Assembly: GCF_900142005.1 (NCBI RefSeq)
Contig: NZ_FQZL01000013.1
Span: 41,700-105,699, forward strand
Source of the DNA: Dethiosulfatibacter aminovorans DSM 17477
Lineage (GTDB): Bacteria > Bacillota > Clostridia > Tissierellales > Dethiosulfatibacteraceae
Direction: 5' to 3'
Length of the DNA stretch: 64,000 nucleotides
The notes under the pieces: model-generated
The model's database searches: none
The model's input: the letters and a program-made list of their open reading frames with translations, nothing else
Told to the model about the DNA's origin: nothing
Shown here: positions 1 through 7,999 of the stretch, one piece after another
How positions within the stretch are numbered: position 1 is the first letter of the stretch
Layout of the letters: each line of letters starts with the position of its first letter
Position numbers and translations under genes: made by a program

Positions 1-102
1 GGAGACTCCAATGGATATACCGAGTATTATGAGAAGGGTCTGGCTTTTTCCCGATTTCAGGAACCTGTAGGCTATGCTAAATGCCAGTCTCATTTTTTTC
101 AT
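1..102 (-). CDS. ABC transporter permease (MacB/FtsX type), N-terminal fragment
   Basis: Only the first 30 or so codons lie in the window; the rest runs off the left edge. The translation opens with Lys/Arg-rich residues, then FLKSGKSQTLLIILGISIGV, the usual start of FtsX/MacB-like ABC permeases just before and into the first membrane helix. Start codons are possible at 102 and 93, and both lie inside the 3' end of the B12-binding gene, so the two genes overlap. With the membrane fusion protein upstream this suggests a tripartite-type efflux or lipoprotein-handling ABC system. The family call is from the N-terminus only. Confidence 0.68.
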   Translation of the reverse strand, partial: MKKMRLAFSIAYRFLKSGKSQTLLIILGISIGVS

Positions 103-739
103 CTCTCTTTCTCAAGTTCACAATGTCCTCATACTTTTCAAGATATAGGTCAGCATCTATCTGGTCTACTGTACGCTGATTGCTTTTAAAGGCGTTTCCG
201 CCTACAAGGACTTTAATATCCCTGCCGTATGTTTTCCTTATCCTTTCCACAAGCTTTTTCGCTTCAAGGATATGATAATAATCCGTGACGCTTATGGCCA
301 CATATTTTGGCTTGGTATTTGATATTGCCCTGCATATCTGGTCCCGAGGTGTATGGCTTCCGATATATATGGGGGTATATCCTTCCAGAGTGAAAAAATC
401 GGATGTCATCTTAAGTCCTATATCGTGGTGTTCATCCTCGGGACAGATGAGGATTACATTTATATCGAGCTTTTTTCTGCTTCTTCCCATTTGTATGACA
501 AGGGGATAGACGGATCCGATTATTGTTCGAACTATTGAAGATTTCACATGCTCGTTCCAGATGCAGTCTTTCTCATCCATGCATTCATCAAGGGAGTAAA
601 GTGCCGGCTTAAGAATCTTTTCATATAGGTCGGGTATGGAGAAGTCGCCATTTCTTATACCGGTGATAGAATATTCAACGCAGCCGTCCTTGTCGTTTCT
701 GTTGAAAAAAGCAAGAAATTCTTCAAGATATCTGTACAT
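77..739 (-). CDS. Cobalamin (B12)-binding domain protein
   Basis: 220 residues. The N-terminal half is helical and resembles the cap region of corrinoid or methionine-synthase-type modules. The C-terminal half (about 90-205) is a Rossmann-like B12-binding domain: EHHDIG matches the DxHxxG corrinoid-ligand motif with Glu for Asp, followed by an SVT segment and VGGNAF (the GG loop). No catalytic domain is attached, so it is either a sensor or a corrinoid carrier. It starts at an ATG behind GGGAGG, 4 bases after the membrane fusion protein stop, and it overlaps the ABC permease start. That places a B12-binding protein inside an efflux operon, which is odd. Role unknown. Confidence 0.78.
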   Translation of the reverse strand: MYRYLEEFLAFFNRNDKDGCVEYSITGIRNGDFSIPDLYEKILKPALYSLDECMDEKDCIWNEHVKSSIVRTIIGSVYPLVIQMGRSRKKLDINVILICPEDEHHDIGLKMTSDFFTLEGYTPIYIGSHTPRDQICRAISNTKPKYVAISVTDYYHILEAKKLVERIRKTYGRDIKVLVGGNAFKSNQRTVDQIDADLYLEKYEDIVNLRKRDEKNETGI

Positions 740-743
740 GGCA

Positions 744-2015
744 TCATTCCTCCCTTATCATGATTTTCTGGCCGTTTGAAATATCCGGTGAAGGATTGTC
801 GATTATTTCCTCACCTTCCAGGAGACCGTCGGTAACAGCAATTCTGTAGTCGTCGTATATGCCCGTCTCCACATATTTTTTCGAAGCCGTCCTGTTCACT
901 ACTGCAAAGACATAAGAGCCGCCATCATCTTTTTTCACCGATTCCCTCTTTACAACAATGATTTCATCAAGTTCCGAGACGGTAATTCTTGCATCACCGT
1001 CAAATCCAGGATATATGTTGTCGTCACGGGAATCTATCCCTATGACTATCTCGGTTCTTGGTGTCTTGCTGTTGCCGTCCGTATTTTCAATTCCTGCAGT
1101 TCTTCCCGTTCTTGATACAGTGCCTGAATATGTCCTGTCCACGCCCTTTACTGTAATTTCTACATTCTGGCCTTCTTTTACCAGGATTGCATCTTCCTGG
1201 GGAGCGTATCCAATGAAATTGTATTGGTCATCGGAATGGATGGATATGAAGGTGTCTTCGGGGACCGTCCTGTTTTCCTTGAGGCTGAATTCAGTGACTA
1301 TGCCTGATATGCCTGCCTTTATTGTATTGTCCTCAATGGAATCTTCCAGGTCCTTAATATCGATTTCAACTGACTTGATCTGTCTTCGCAGGGATTCAGC
1401 AAGAGAATCGTTGTCGTCGTCATAGGATTCAAGATTCTTTCTTGAATTTTCAAGATCCAGCCTTGATATCTCCAGCCTGCTTTTGGCATCTGCAAAGGCT
1501 GACAGGTAGTTTTCGTAGGAAGCCTTGCTGATTACATTTTCTTCATAAAGGGTTTTGTTCTTTTCAAGGTCCCTTAAGGATTTTTCATAATCCTCCAGTG
1601 ACTGATTATATGACTCTTCAGCCTTGTCCAGCTGGTTTTCCAGTATGCGTCTGTCTACATCATCTGCGTCACTCAGATTTTCAAGGTCGCTCTTCAACTG
1701 GTCCATGTTCAGTTTCGTCTTCTCAAGACTTGTCATCAGCTGGGATGAATCAAGAACCGCAAGAACGTCTCCAGCCTCAACAATGTCATTTTCCTCCACG
1801 AGGACTTCAATCACCTTGCTTCCACTGGCTATGGATATTTCTTCAAAATCCGATGCCTCTATCTTCCCAGAGATGTCCACCGTCTTGACTATGGTACCCC
1901 TTTCAACAATGGATGTCTTAACTTCAATAGGATCGTTGCCCCTACAGAAAGCAAGGAAAAGGGCAAGACTCAATATTATGATTATCAGGATTATATATCT
2001 TGTTTTTATTTTCAA
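744..2015 (-). CDS. HlyD/RND-type membrane fusion protein (periplasmic adaptor)
   Basis: 423 residues from a TTG at 2015. I prefer this over the ATG at 2033 because AAGGAGG lies between them, 8 bases before the TTG. One N-terminal membrane helix (about 8-28) is followed by a barrel-sandwich/lipoyl half (GSKVIEVLVEENDIVEAGD), a long charged coiled coil (about 95-230), the second lipoyl half, and beta-barrel and membrane-proximal domains. This is the adaptor architecture that partners MacB-type ABC permeases, and the downstream permease fragment fits. A TATAAT -10 on the minus strand sits at 2042-2047. Confidence 0.85.
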   Translation of the reverse strand: MKIKTRYIILIIIILSLALFLAFCRGNDPIEVKTSIVERGTIVKTVDISGKIEASDFEEISIASGSKVIEVLVEENDIVEAGDVLAVLDSSQLMTSLEKTKLNMDQLKSDLENLSDADDVDRRILENQLDKAEESYNQSLEDYEKSLRDLEKNKTLYEENVISKASYENYLSAFADAKSRLEISRLDLENSRKNLESYDDDNDSLAESLRRQIKSVEIDIKDLEDSIEDNTIKAGISGIVTEFSLKENRTVPEDTFISIHSDDQYNFIGYAPQEDAILVKEGQNVEITVKGVDRTYSGTVSRTGRTAGIENTDGNSKTPRTEIVIGIDSRDDNIYPGFDGDARITVSELDEIIVVKRESVKKDDGGSYVFAVVNRTASKKYVETGIYDDYRIAVTDGLLEGEEIIDNPSPDISNGQKIMIREE

Positions 2016-2041
2016 AGAAAAAACCTCCTTCATGTATTTAT

Positions 2042-2047
2042 ATTATA
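2042..2047 (-). promoter_or_regulatory. Probable -10 element for the membrane fusion protein operon
   Basis: Minus-strand TATAAT about 27 bases upstream of the TTG start at 2015. The -35 region (TTATTT-like) is poor, so an activator may be needed. Confidence 0.4.
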
Positions 2048-2103
2048 CACTAAATGAAAGAGGAAAATAATGCATGAGAATATTTTTTTACTTGTGGATA
2101 AGG

Positions 2104-3003
2104 TTATACAAAAATATTCAATCCAAGCTCTTCATTAAGCTCTTCTATCATCCTCACACCAAGTATTGAATTTCCCTTTTCATCAAGACGGGGTGAAAAC
2201 ACTCCAATCCCCATCCTGCCGGGTACACAGGACAGTATGCCGCCGGAAACTCCACTCTTGCTGGGAATTCCTATCTTAACTGCAAATTCTCCCGAGTAGT
2301 CATACATTCCACAGGTGAGCATAAGAGTCTTTATTATTCTGAGATAGTTCATATCTATTCCACATTTTTCGTCGTTGAAGGCCAGTAGATGTCCAAGACT
2401 CGCCAAGTCTGTGCAGCTTACTTCCAATGAACATATCCTGAAGTAGAGGTCAAGAATTTCCTCCACATTGCCTTTCAGCAATCCCTTTTCCTTCAGAAGA
2501 TAGGCAAGGGCCCTGTTTCGGTTCGCATTATCCCTTTCGGAGGTGTATACTCCATCATTGAAGCCTATGTCCCTTCTCATGAATATGCATTCAGCAAGAT
2601 CTCTTACCCGTGAAAGTTTCTCGTCGTAGGAGCTTCCCCTTATCATTGATGCCGTAAGTATGGCTCCTGCATTTATGAAGGGGTTGTATGGCTTTATTAC
2701 ATTGTTGAAGTCCAGTTTGGATATGGAGTTGAAGGAGTCTCCCGAAGGCTCCAGCCCCACGTGGTTGAAGACATAGTCGTAGCCGTTGTCCTGGAGTGCA
2801 ACCATGAGCATTAGCACCTTTGACATGCTCTGGAAGGTGAAGCGGTAACCGGCATCACCGGCTGAAAATGTTCCTTCACTTGTCATTATTGATATCCCCA
2901 GCTTGTCGGGAACATTTTTAAGTTCTGGAATATATGATGCCTTTTCTCCCAGTGTTATGTCCTTTATGTTTTTATTGATGATTTTTTCCAATATTCTTTC
3001 CAT
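2104..3003 (-). CDS. glsA: Glutaminase (serine-dependent, GlsA family)
   Basis: 299 residues. Hydrolyses L-glutamine to glutamate and ammonia in the cytoplasm. The beta-lactamase-like active site is visible: SMSK is the Ser-x-x-Lys dyad near residue 60, then YNPFINAGAI and the late SGVSGGI loop. I start at the ATG at 3003, preceded at 8 bases by GAGAGG, rather than 10 codons further upstream; the resulting length is typical of GlsA. It is transcribed away from the symporter/two-component genes. Together with the 5-oxoprolinase genes further right it points to glutamine/glutamate as a main substrate. Confidence 0.92.
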   Translation of the reverse strand: MERILEKIINKNIKDITLGEKASYIPELKNVPDKLGISIMTSEGTFSAGDAGYRFTFQSMSKVLMLMVALQDNGYDYVFNHVGLEPSGDSFNSISKLDFNNVIKPYNPFINAGAILTASMIRGSSYDEKLSRVRDLAECIFMRRDIGFNDGVYTSERDNANRNRALAYLLKEKGLLKGNVEEILDLYFRICSLEVSCTDLASLGHLLAFNDEKCGIDMNYLRIIKTLMLTCGMYDYSGEFAVKIGIPSKSGVSGGILSCVPGRMGIGVFSPRLDEKGNSILGVRMIEELNEELGLNIFV

Positions 3004-3171
3004 AATAAATACCTCTCTGAATGGATATGTCACTATATTACCACCATATAACTAATAGTGTCAATGAGACTCGGACGATGAAAATGTATCATTTATGTCA
3101 CAAATTGTTTTCCCGAAAGCTGTTTTATAAATTGCCGATACTCCCATATGAGCTGGTTTATGTTGTTTTGG

Positions 3172-3200
3172 TTGATTAATAAATATGCAGATAATATAAT
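3172..3200 (+). promoter_or_regulatory. Sigma-A-type promoter for the symporter/two-component operon
   Basis: TTGATT (3172-3177), a 17-base spacer and a perfect TATAAT (3195-3200), followed 17 bases later by AGGAGG for the small membrane peptide. Confidence 0.65.
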
Positions 3201-3227
3201 GAATACATGAACAATCAGGAGGAACTT

Positions 3228-3344
3228 ATGATATTTGGGATATCTGTAAAATATTTCATCACTATATTCGGCATATTTGCCATCTCTGCCCTCACCCCCT
3301 ATATGATCATGAAATATACTGAAAGGAAGAAGGAAAATGAATAA
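3228..3344 (+). CDS. Small membrane peptide, symporter accessory subunit
   Basis: A 38-residue ORF. ATG at 3228 has a strong AGGAGG 5 bases upstream. It encodes one hydrophobic helix (about 8-28) followed by a basic tail (KYTERKKENE). Its end overlaps the ATG of the sodium:solute symporter by 8 bases, so the two are translationally coupled. Short peptides of this kind preceding SSS-family symporters are known as symporter small accessory proteins. The family assignment is by layout and size, not by sequence comparison. Confidence 0.75.
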   Translation: MIFGISVKYFITIFGIFAISALTPYMIMKYTERKKENE

Positions 3345-4764
3345 GATAATGATGTATCTAATAGCCTTTTCGGTATATTCTCTTCTCATCCTCATTGCAG
3401 GAAAGGGAGGACTGAAGGAGACGGAGACTGTGGAGGATTTTTTTGTTGGAGGAAAGTCCATGAAGCTCATGCCTTCCATATTCACCTTTACAGCCACATG
3501 GTTCAGCGTAGCCTCCATGATGGGATTCACCGGCTCCGTATACAATTCGGGATACGAGGTTTTTCTCATGTCTGTAGTTGGCTGGTTCTTCGGTGCCGGA
3601 TTTTTGGTGCTCATAGTTGATGTCATAAGGGATTACGACCTGACGACGATCCCTGAGTTTTTCAGGAAGAGATACGGCTCAAAGGGGCTTCAGGTTTTCG
3701 GCGGCCTTACGGTGATCTTCTGCTATATAATGTATATAATAATCCAGATAACGGGATTCGGCATAGTAGTGTCAAATCTTCTTGACATCAGTTATTCAAT
3801 GTCCATTTTCCTGGTATACCTTTTCATAGTGTATACTACCTACGGAGGATTCTTTTCCGTTGCAAGGACGGATGCATTGAATATAATAATTACAATTATC
3901 GGTGTTGTAATTACAGCATTCCTGATACTTGGCAGGTTTGAATCAATATCATCACTGCATTTTCTTGCCAAAGAGGCGGCTGTTGAAAACAGCGGCAGCA
4001 TATTCCGAATCAACACTCCCGTACCCGTTCTCATATCCACATCCATGGCCTGGGGGCTTGGACTGGCTGTGAATCCACAGTATCTCATAAGGATATCTGC
4101 GGCGGATTCGGCTCTCACTGCAAAGAAGATGATATCCTATTCAGTATTCATACTTGCGGTGTTGTATGTGCTCCTTGCCCTGGTGGGATTGGGTGGAAGG
4201 GTTCTGGAACCACAGATACAATCAATTGTTCCAGTTGACGAGATATATTCCTACCTCATAAACAATACCATATACACAAGGTTCAGCGGCCTTATACTAA
4301 TAGGAATGGCTGCAGCCGCCATATCCACCATAAACTCCCAGCTTCTCATACTGTCAAGCGGTTTTATGGTGGACATAGTCACGACTGTTGCAGGAAGGGA
4401 AATAAGACAGGACAGGATGCTCAACTATTCAAGAATAGTAATAGTCGCAGCGGCAACGGCAAGCCTCACCCTGTCGTTTACACCTCCATCGAGCCTTTTG
4501 ATTTACGGCTCCATAATTTGGTCCATATTTTCCATTACATTCTTCATTCCGGTCTATGGAGGAAGCATATGGAAAAAGGCCAACAGCACAGGTGCTACAG
4601 CTTCCATAACGGCAGGCCTGGTGGTCATGTTATATTCGCTGCAGAAGCAGGGATTTTTCAACAGCAGCTACAATGTACACCCTGTAATACCTTCCTTTGC
4701 TGCGGCTGTAGTTTTCTTCATTCTTTTTACATATATAGGTGAGTTGTATGAAAATAAAGCTTGA
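3337..4764 (+). CDS. Sodium:solute symporter (SSS family)
   Basis: 475 residues with about 13 hydrophobic segments. The N-terminal VGGKSMKLMPSIFTFTAT and the following SVASMMGFTGSVY are typical of the Na+-site half of SSS proteins, and the GMAAAAISTINSQLLILSSG segment near residue 330 is the conserved TM8-9 motif. It has no C-terminal kinase fusion, but a separate histidine kinase begins inside its 3' end (overlap 17 bases). Substrate unknown. Glutamine, glutamate or 5-oxoproline would suit the neighbours, but that is inference. Confidence 0.88.
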   Translation: MNKIMMYLIAFSVYSLLILIAGKGGLKETETVEDFFVGGKSMKLMPSIFTFTATWFSVASMMGFTGSVYNSGYEVFLMSVVGWFFGAGFLVLIVDVIRDYDLTTIPEFFRKRYGSKGLQVFGGLTVIFCYIMYIIIQITGFGIVVSNLLDISYSMSIFLVYLFIVYTTYGGFFSVARTDALNIIITIIGVVITAFLILGRFESISSLHFLAKEAAVENSGSIFRINTPVPVLISTSMAWGLGLAVNPQYLIRISAADSALTAKKMISYSVFILAVLYVLLALVGLGGRVLEPQIQSIVPVDEIYSYLINNTIYTRFSGLILIGMAAAAISTINSQLLILSSGFMVDIVTTVAGREIRQDRMLNYSRIVIVAAATASLTLSFTPPSSLLIYGSIIWSIFSITFFIPVYGGSIWKKANSTGATASITAGLVVMLYSLQKQGFFNSSYNVHPVIPSFAAAVVFFILFTYIGELYENKA

Positions 4765-6391
4765 TATAGAAAACAAGATACTTTTTCCTCTTTTGGCACT
4801 GGTGGTGATACCCATAATTGTACTGGGAGCCATATCCTATTACAATGCCAGCCAAATGGTCTCCGAGAGGCAGCTGGAACATATGGAGGAGCTTATGGAC
4901 AATATTGAGGTCATATATGAGAAGAACGGAAACAGCCTGGACGATATCGAACTCGACTATGACGTATATGACCTTGAAATCATGACCTCTGCAGAGCTTT
5001 TGCCTCTTGGGGCAGGTGATGGATACACCATGGACGAAGAGTATATAACAACATACAGGAGACTTGACAATGACAGTTATCTGGTACTTGGATACGACAG
5101 GGGCATAATTGCCCTGGAGCTCTTCTCATTCCAGAAAAACTCCATACTCATAGCCATAGTTTCAATGCTTGCATCGGCCCAGATCATTATAATCCTGGCC
5201 TTCAACATCTCAAGGCCCATCAAGAAGCTTACTGAAACCTGCGTAGGAATCGAGGAAGAAAAGGATGTTGAAATCGAGGATTCATACAGGAAGGACGAGC
5301 TTGGAGTACTGAACGATTCCTTCGGCAAAATGATGAGGACAATCAACCAGAACACGGAAAAGATAGAATACCTGCGGGACCTTAACGCGAAGATAATAGA
5401 GGATGCTCCAATAGCGCTTTTCCTCATGGATGAAGAGAATGAAGTGTACAAGACCAACAGGCTGGGAGAAGGCATACTGTCTCGAGGTCTTGGGGTGAAG
5501 GACGATTCCAAAAAGCTTGAAAACTTCATCAAGGAAGTTGCCGAAAACGATATATACACCTTCGATGACGGTGAAGGCAACGACAGATATCTTGACATTG
5601 CTATAACATCCATAGAGGACTTCGGGAAAATCGTCAGCATCCAGGATATAACAAAGAGGAAGGAAATGGAAAGCAGGATGGACCATATGAACAAGCTTTC
5701 CTCCCTGGGGAATGTGGCTGCAAGCCTTGCTCATGAAATAAGGAATCCCCTGTCTGGAATAAGGGCCGGAATTCAGGTCTTGGGAAAAAGATACGGAGAA
5801 GATGACTCCTCCCGGGAGATATACGAGATGCTCATAGGAGAGGTGGACAGGCTCAACTACCTCATTAATGACATTCTCAACTATTCAAAGCCCGGCAGGG
5901 CAATGAAGGTCAAATGTGACTATATGGAGGTGCTGGAATCAAGCTTCGACCTCTACAGGGACAGCATGGCAACCATCGGTGTGAAGCTTGAGTTGGAGAA
6001 CAATGCGGAAAATACCACGGGATACTGCGACCCCAACCAGATGAAGCAGATATATATCAACATAATAACCAATGCGCTCAATGCAATGGACAAGAGGGAG
6101 AAGAAGCTGAAGGTATCCGTTGCAAATTCAAGGGATGCGGACGGCAATGAATACATAAACATTACATTCAAAGACAACGGCAAGGGCATTAAAAAGGAAG
6201 ATATGGAAAAGATATTCGACCCCTTCTATACATCCTACGAAAAGGGTGTAGGACTGGGACTTTCTGTCGTTAAGAATCTTGTCAATGAAAATGGTGGCAG
6301 GATTAAAATGGAAAGCGTGCCTGGACAAGGCACGGATGTCAAACTAAAATTCGAGGTGGTTGCAAATGAGCAGGATACTGATTATAGATGA
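4748..6391 (+). CDS. Membrane sensor histidine kinase
   Basis: 547 residues from ATG 4748 (GGTGAG just upstream). TM1 spans about 11-31 and TM2 about 130-152, with a small extracytoplasmic sensor of about 100 residues between them. A HAMP linker (after ISRPIKKL) is followed by a PAS-like region (about 215-305), an HisKA domain with phospho-acceptor His near 329 in SLAHEIRNPLSG, and a HATPase_c domain (DNGKGI, GVGLGLSVVKNL). It is an NtrB-like kinase that should phosphorylate the NtrC-type regulator, whose gene overlaps its end by 26 bases. The symporter in the same operon may supply or report the signal. Confidence 0.92.
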   Translation: MKIKLDIENKILFPLLALVVIPIIVLGAISYYNASQMVSERQLEHMEELMDNIEVIYEKNGNSLDDIELDYDVYDLEIMTSAELLPLGAGDGYTMDEEYITTYRRLDNDSYLVLGYDRGIIALELFSFQKNSILIAIVSMLASAQIIIILAFNISRPIKKLTETCVGIEEEKDVEIEDSYRKDELGVLNDSFGKMMRTINQNTEKIEYLRDLNAKIIEDAPIALFLMDEENEVYKTNRLGEGILSRGLGVKDDSKKLENFIKEVAENDIYTFDDGEGNDRYLDIAITSIEDFGKIVSIQDITKRKEMESRMDHMNKLSSLGNVAASLAHEIRNPLSGIRAGIQVLGKRYGEDDSSREIYEMLIGEVDRLNYLINDILNYSKPGRAMKVKCDYMEVLESSFDLYRDSMATIGVKLELENNAENTTGYCDPNQMKQIYINIITNALNAMDKREKKLKVSVANSRDADGNEYINITFKDNGKGIKKEDMEKIFDPFYTSYEKGVGLGLSVVKNLVNENGGRIKMESVPGQGTDVKLKFEVVANEQDTDYR

Positions 6392-7727
6392 TGAAGCGGG
6401 AATAAGGCTGACCCTTGGTGAAGGGCTCAAGGATTTCGGACACCAGGTGAAGGCTGCAAAGAATTCAATGGAGGCATACAAGGTTAATTCGGAATTTTCA
6501 CCTGAGCTTATAATTCTTGACCTCAACCTTGGTTTTGAAAACGGACTTGACCTCATAGAAAGCCTGAGGGAGTCAAATCCCAATGTGCAGATAATAATAC
6601 TGACGGCTTACGGAGACATAAAGTCTGCTGTCACTGCAGTCAAGAAAGGAGTATTCGACTTTCTCAACAAGCCTTTCGACATTGACGAGCTTCAATTCAT
6701 AATCGAAAAGGCCCTGGACATGAAGATAATGAAGAACAAGATCTATCTTCATGAAAAGGAAAAACAGCTTAACAAGGTCAACTTCATAGGGGAGTCTCAT
6801 GTCATAAGGAACATGCTTGACGATCTCCTTAAGGTTGCGCGCATGAACGATGTGACAGTACTCATAAGGGGAGAGTCCGGTACGGGGAAGGAGCTTGCTG
6901 CCGAATACGTATACAGCAACAGCCCGAGGGCCGACAAGCCCTATGTGAAGGTAAACTGCGCAGCCCTTCCCGCCAATCTTGTGGAAAGCGAGCTCTTCGG
7001 TTATGTGAAGGGAGCCTTCACAGGAGCAGACAAGGAAAAGATAGGCCTCATAGAGGCTGCAAGCGAGGGAACAATCTTTTTAGATGAGATTGGAGAGATA
7101 TCAACAGAGGTTCAGGCAAAGCTCTTGAGAGTGCTTGAAAGCAAGAAGCTCATGAGGGTTGGAAGCGTCAAGGAGATACCGGTGGATGTTAGAGTCATAG
7201 CTGCCACAAACAAGGACCTGGTGGAAGCCATAAAGCAGGGAGAGTTCAGGGAGGACCTTTACTACAGGCTGAACGTTTTTCCAGTCAACATACCTCCCCT
7301 CAGGGAAAGGATTGATGATCTGGGACTCCTTATAAGGCATTTTCTGAAGGTATACTCAGCAAAGTTCGGAAAGAAAATCGAAGCATCGGATTCCTTCATA
7401 GAGGCTGCAGGAAAATACAGCTGGCCAGGCAATGTTAGGGAGCTGAGCAACATAATAGAGAGGCTATGCATACTTTCTTCCGACAGGGTCTTGAAGGATT
7501 CCGACTTCACCATGTTCAGCGACGGAGATAGGGGCTTGGATAAGGCCATTAAGGACTTCGACCTGCCCGAAGGTTTCGACCTTGAAGAAGAAGTGGCAAG
7601 GATTGAGAAGGGATATATAACAGAGGCAATGGAGATGTCCGGCAGCAATGTATCCAAGGCTGCGGACCTTCTCAATATGTCAAGGTACTCGCTCATGAGA
7701 AGGCTGGAGAAGTATGGATTGAACTGA
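6366..7727 (+). CDS. NtrC-family sigma-54-dependent response regulator
   Basis: 453 residues from ATG 6366, with GAGGTGG 6 bases upstream. Receiver domain about 3-115 with acidic pocket D8-D9 and phospho-acceptor D52 (ILDLNLG). AAA+ domain about 140-370 with Walker A GESGTGKE, the sigma-54 contact loop GAFTGA and LDEIGEI as Walker B. A C-terminal Fis-type helix-turn-helix includes VSKAADLLNMSRYSLMRRL. The nearest target is the sigma-54 promoter at 7945, about 220 bases past its stop, with repeated GTGCG sites in between. This makes the symporter-kinase-regulator operon the likely controller of the 5-oxoproline genes. Confidence 0.95.
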   Translation: MSRILIIDDEAGIRLTLGEGLKDFGHQVKAAKNSMEAYKVNSEFSPELIILDLNLGFENGLDLIESLRESNPNVQIIILTAYGDIKSAVTAVKKGVFDFLNKPFDIDELQFIIEKALDMKIMKNKIYLHEKEKQLNKVNFIGESHVIRNMLDDLLKVARMNDVTVLIRGESGTGKELAAEYVYSNSPRADKPYVKVNCAALPANLVESELFGYVKGAFTGADKEKIGLIEAASEGTIFLDEIGEISTEVQAKLLRVLESKKLMRVGSVKEIPVDVRVIAATNKDLVEAIKQGEFREDLYYRLNVFPVNIPPLRERIDDLGLLIRHFLKVYSAKFGKKIEASDSFIEAAGKYSWPGNVRELSNIIERLCILSSDRVLKDSDFTMFSDGDRGLDKAIKDFDLPEGFDLEEEVARIEKGYITEAMEMSGSNVSKAADLLNMSRYSLMRRLEKYGLN

Positions 7728-7735
7728 TTACAACT

Positions 7736-7790
7736 GTGCGAATCCGCAAGAATGTGCGAAAACGAACAAAAAATATGTGCGGAATCACAC
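7736..7790 (+). promoter_or_regulatory. Three GTGCG-N4 half-palindromic sites, candidate enhancer
   Basis: GTGCG occurs at 7736, 7754 and 7777, each followed after 4 bases by a C-A-rich right arm. The first (GTGCGAATCCGCAA) and third (GTGCGGAATCACAC) are near-palindromes of 5-4-5 form; the second is degenerate. They lie about 165-210 bases upstream of the sigma-54 promoter, the normal range for binding of an NtrC-type activator. Confidence 0.55.
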
Positions 7791-7795
7791 GACGT

Positions 7796-7834
7796 GCTGG
7801 AAACCATAAGGGTTTTCAGCGTTTTTTCTTTTTT
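7796..7834 (+). terminator. Rho-independent terminator after the response regulator
   Basis: GCTGGAAACC and GGGTTTTCAGC form a stem around ATAA, followed by a long T-rich run. It lies between the enhancer-like repeats and the sigma-54 promoter. Confidence 0.8.
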
Positions 7835-7944
7835 GTGGAATAGTATTTTTTTATAGGCAAAATCCATTTCAATGTTGAAATACAAGGTTTTAAAGAGTTT
7901 GATACCTGGAGGTGTATTCAATGTGACTACAAAAGTCCTCTATA

Positions 7945-7961
7945 TTGGCACGGTTATTGCT
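7945..7961 (+). promoter_or_regulatory. Sigma-54 promoter for the NRAMP-related carrier
   Basis: TTGGCACGGTTATTGCT carries the -24 GG (7947-7948) and -12 GC (7959-7960) with correct 12-base phasing and near-consensus flanks. The start of transcription should be near 7972, which rules out the GTG at 7976 as translation start. Confidence 0.9.
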
Positions 7962-7999
7962 TTTGTTATAGGCAAGTGAATAATATTAAGGAGGAACAG

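Noticed and set aside
3093..3626. 177-codon minus-strand ORF between glsA and the symporter
   Set aside because: It overlaps the accessory peptide and the symporter start on the other strand, has odd composition and no ribosome binding site; a shadow ORF.
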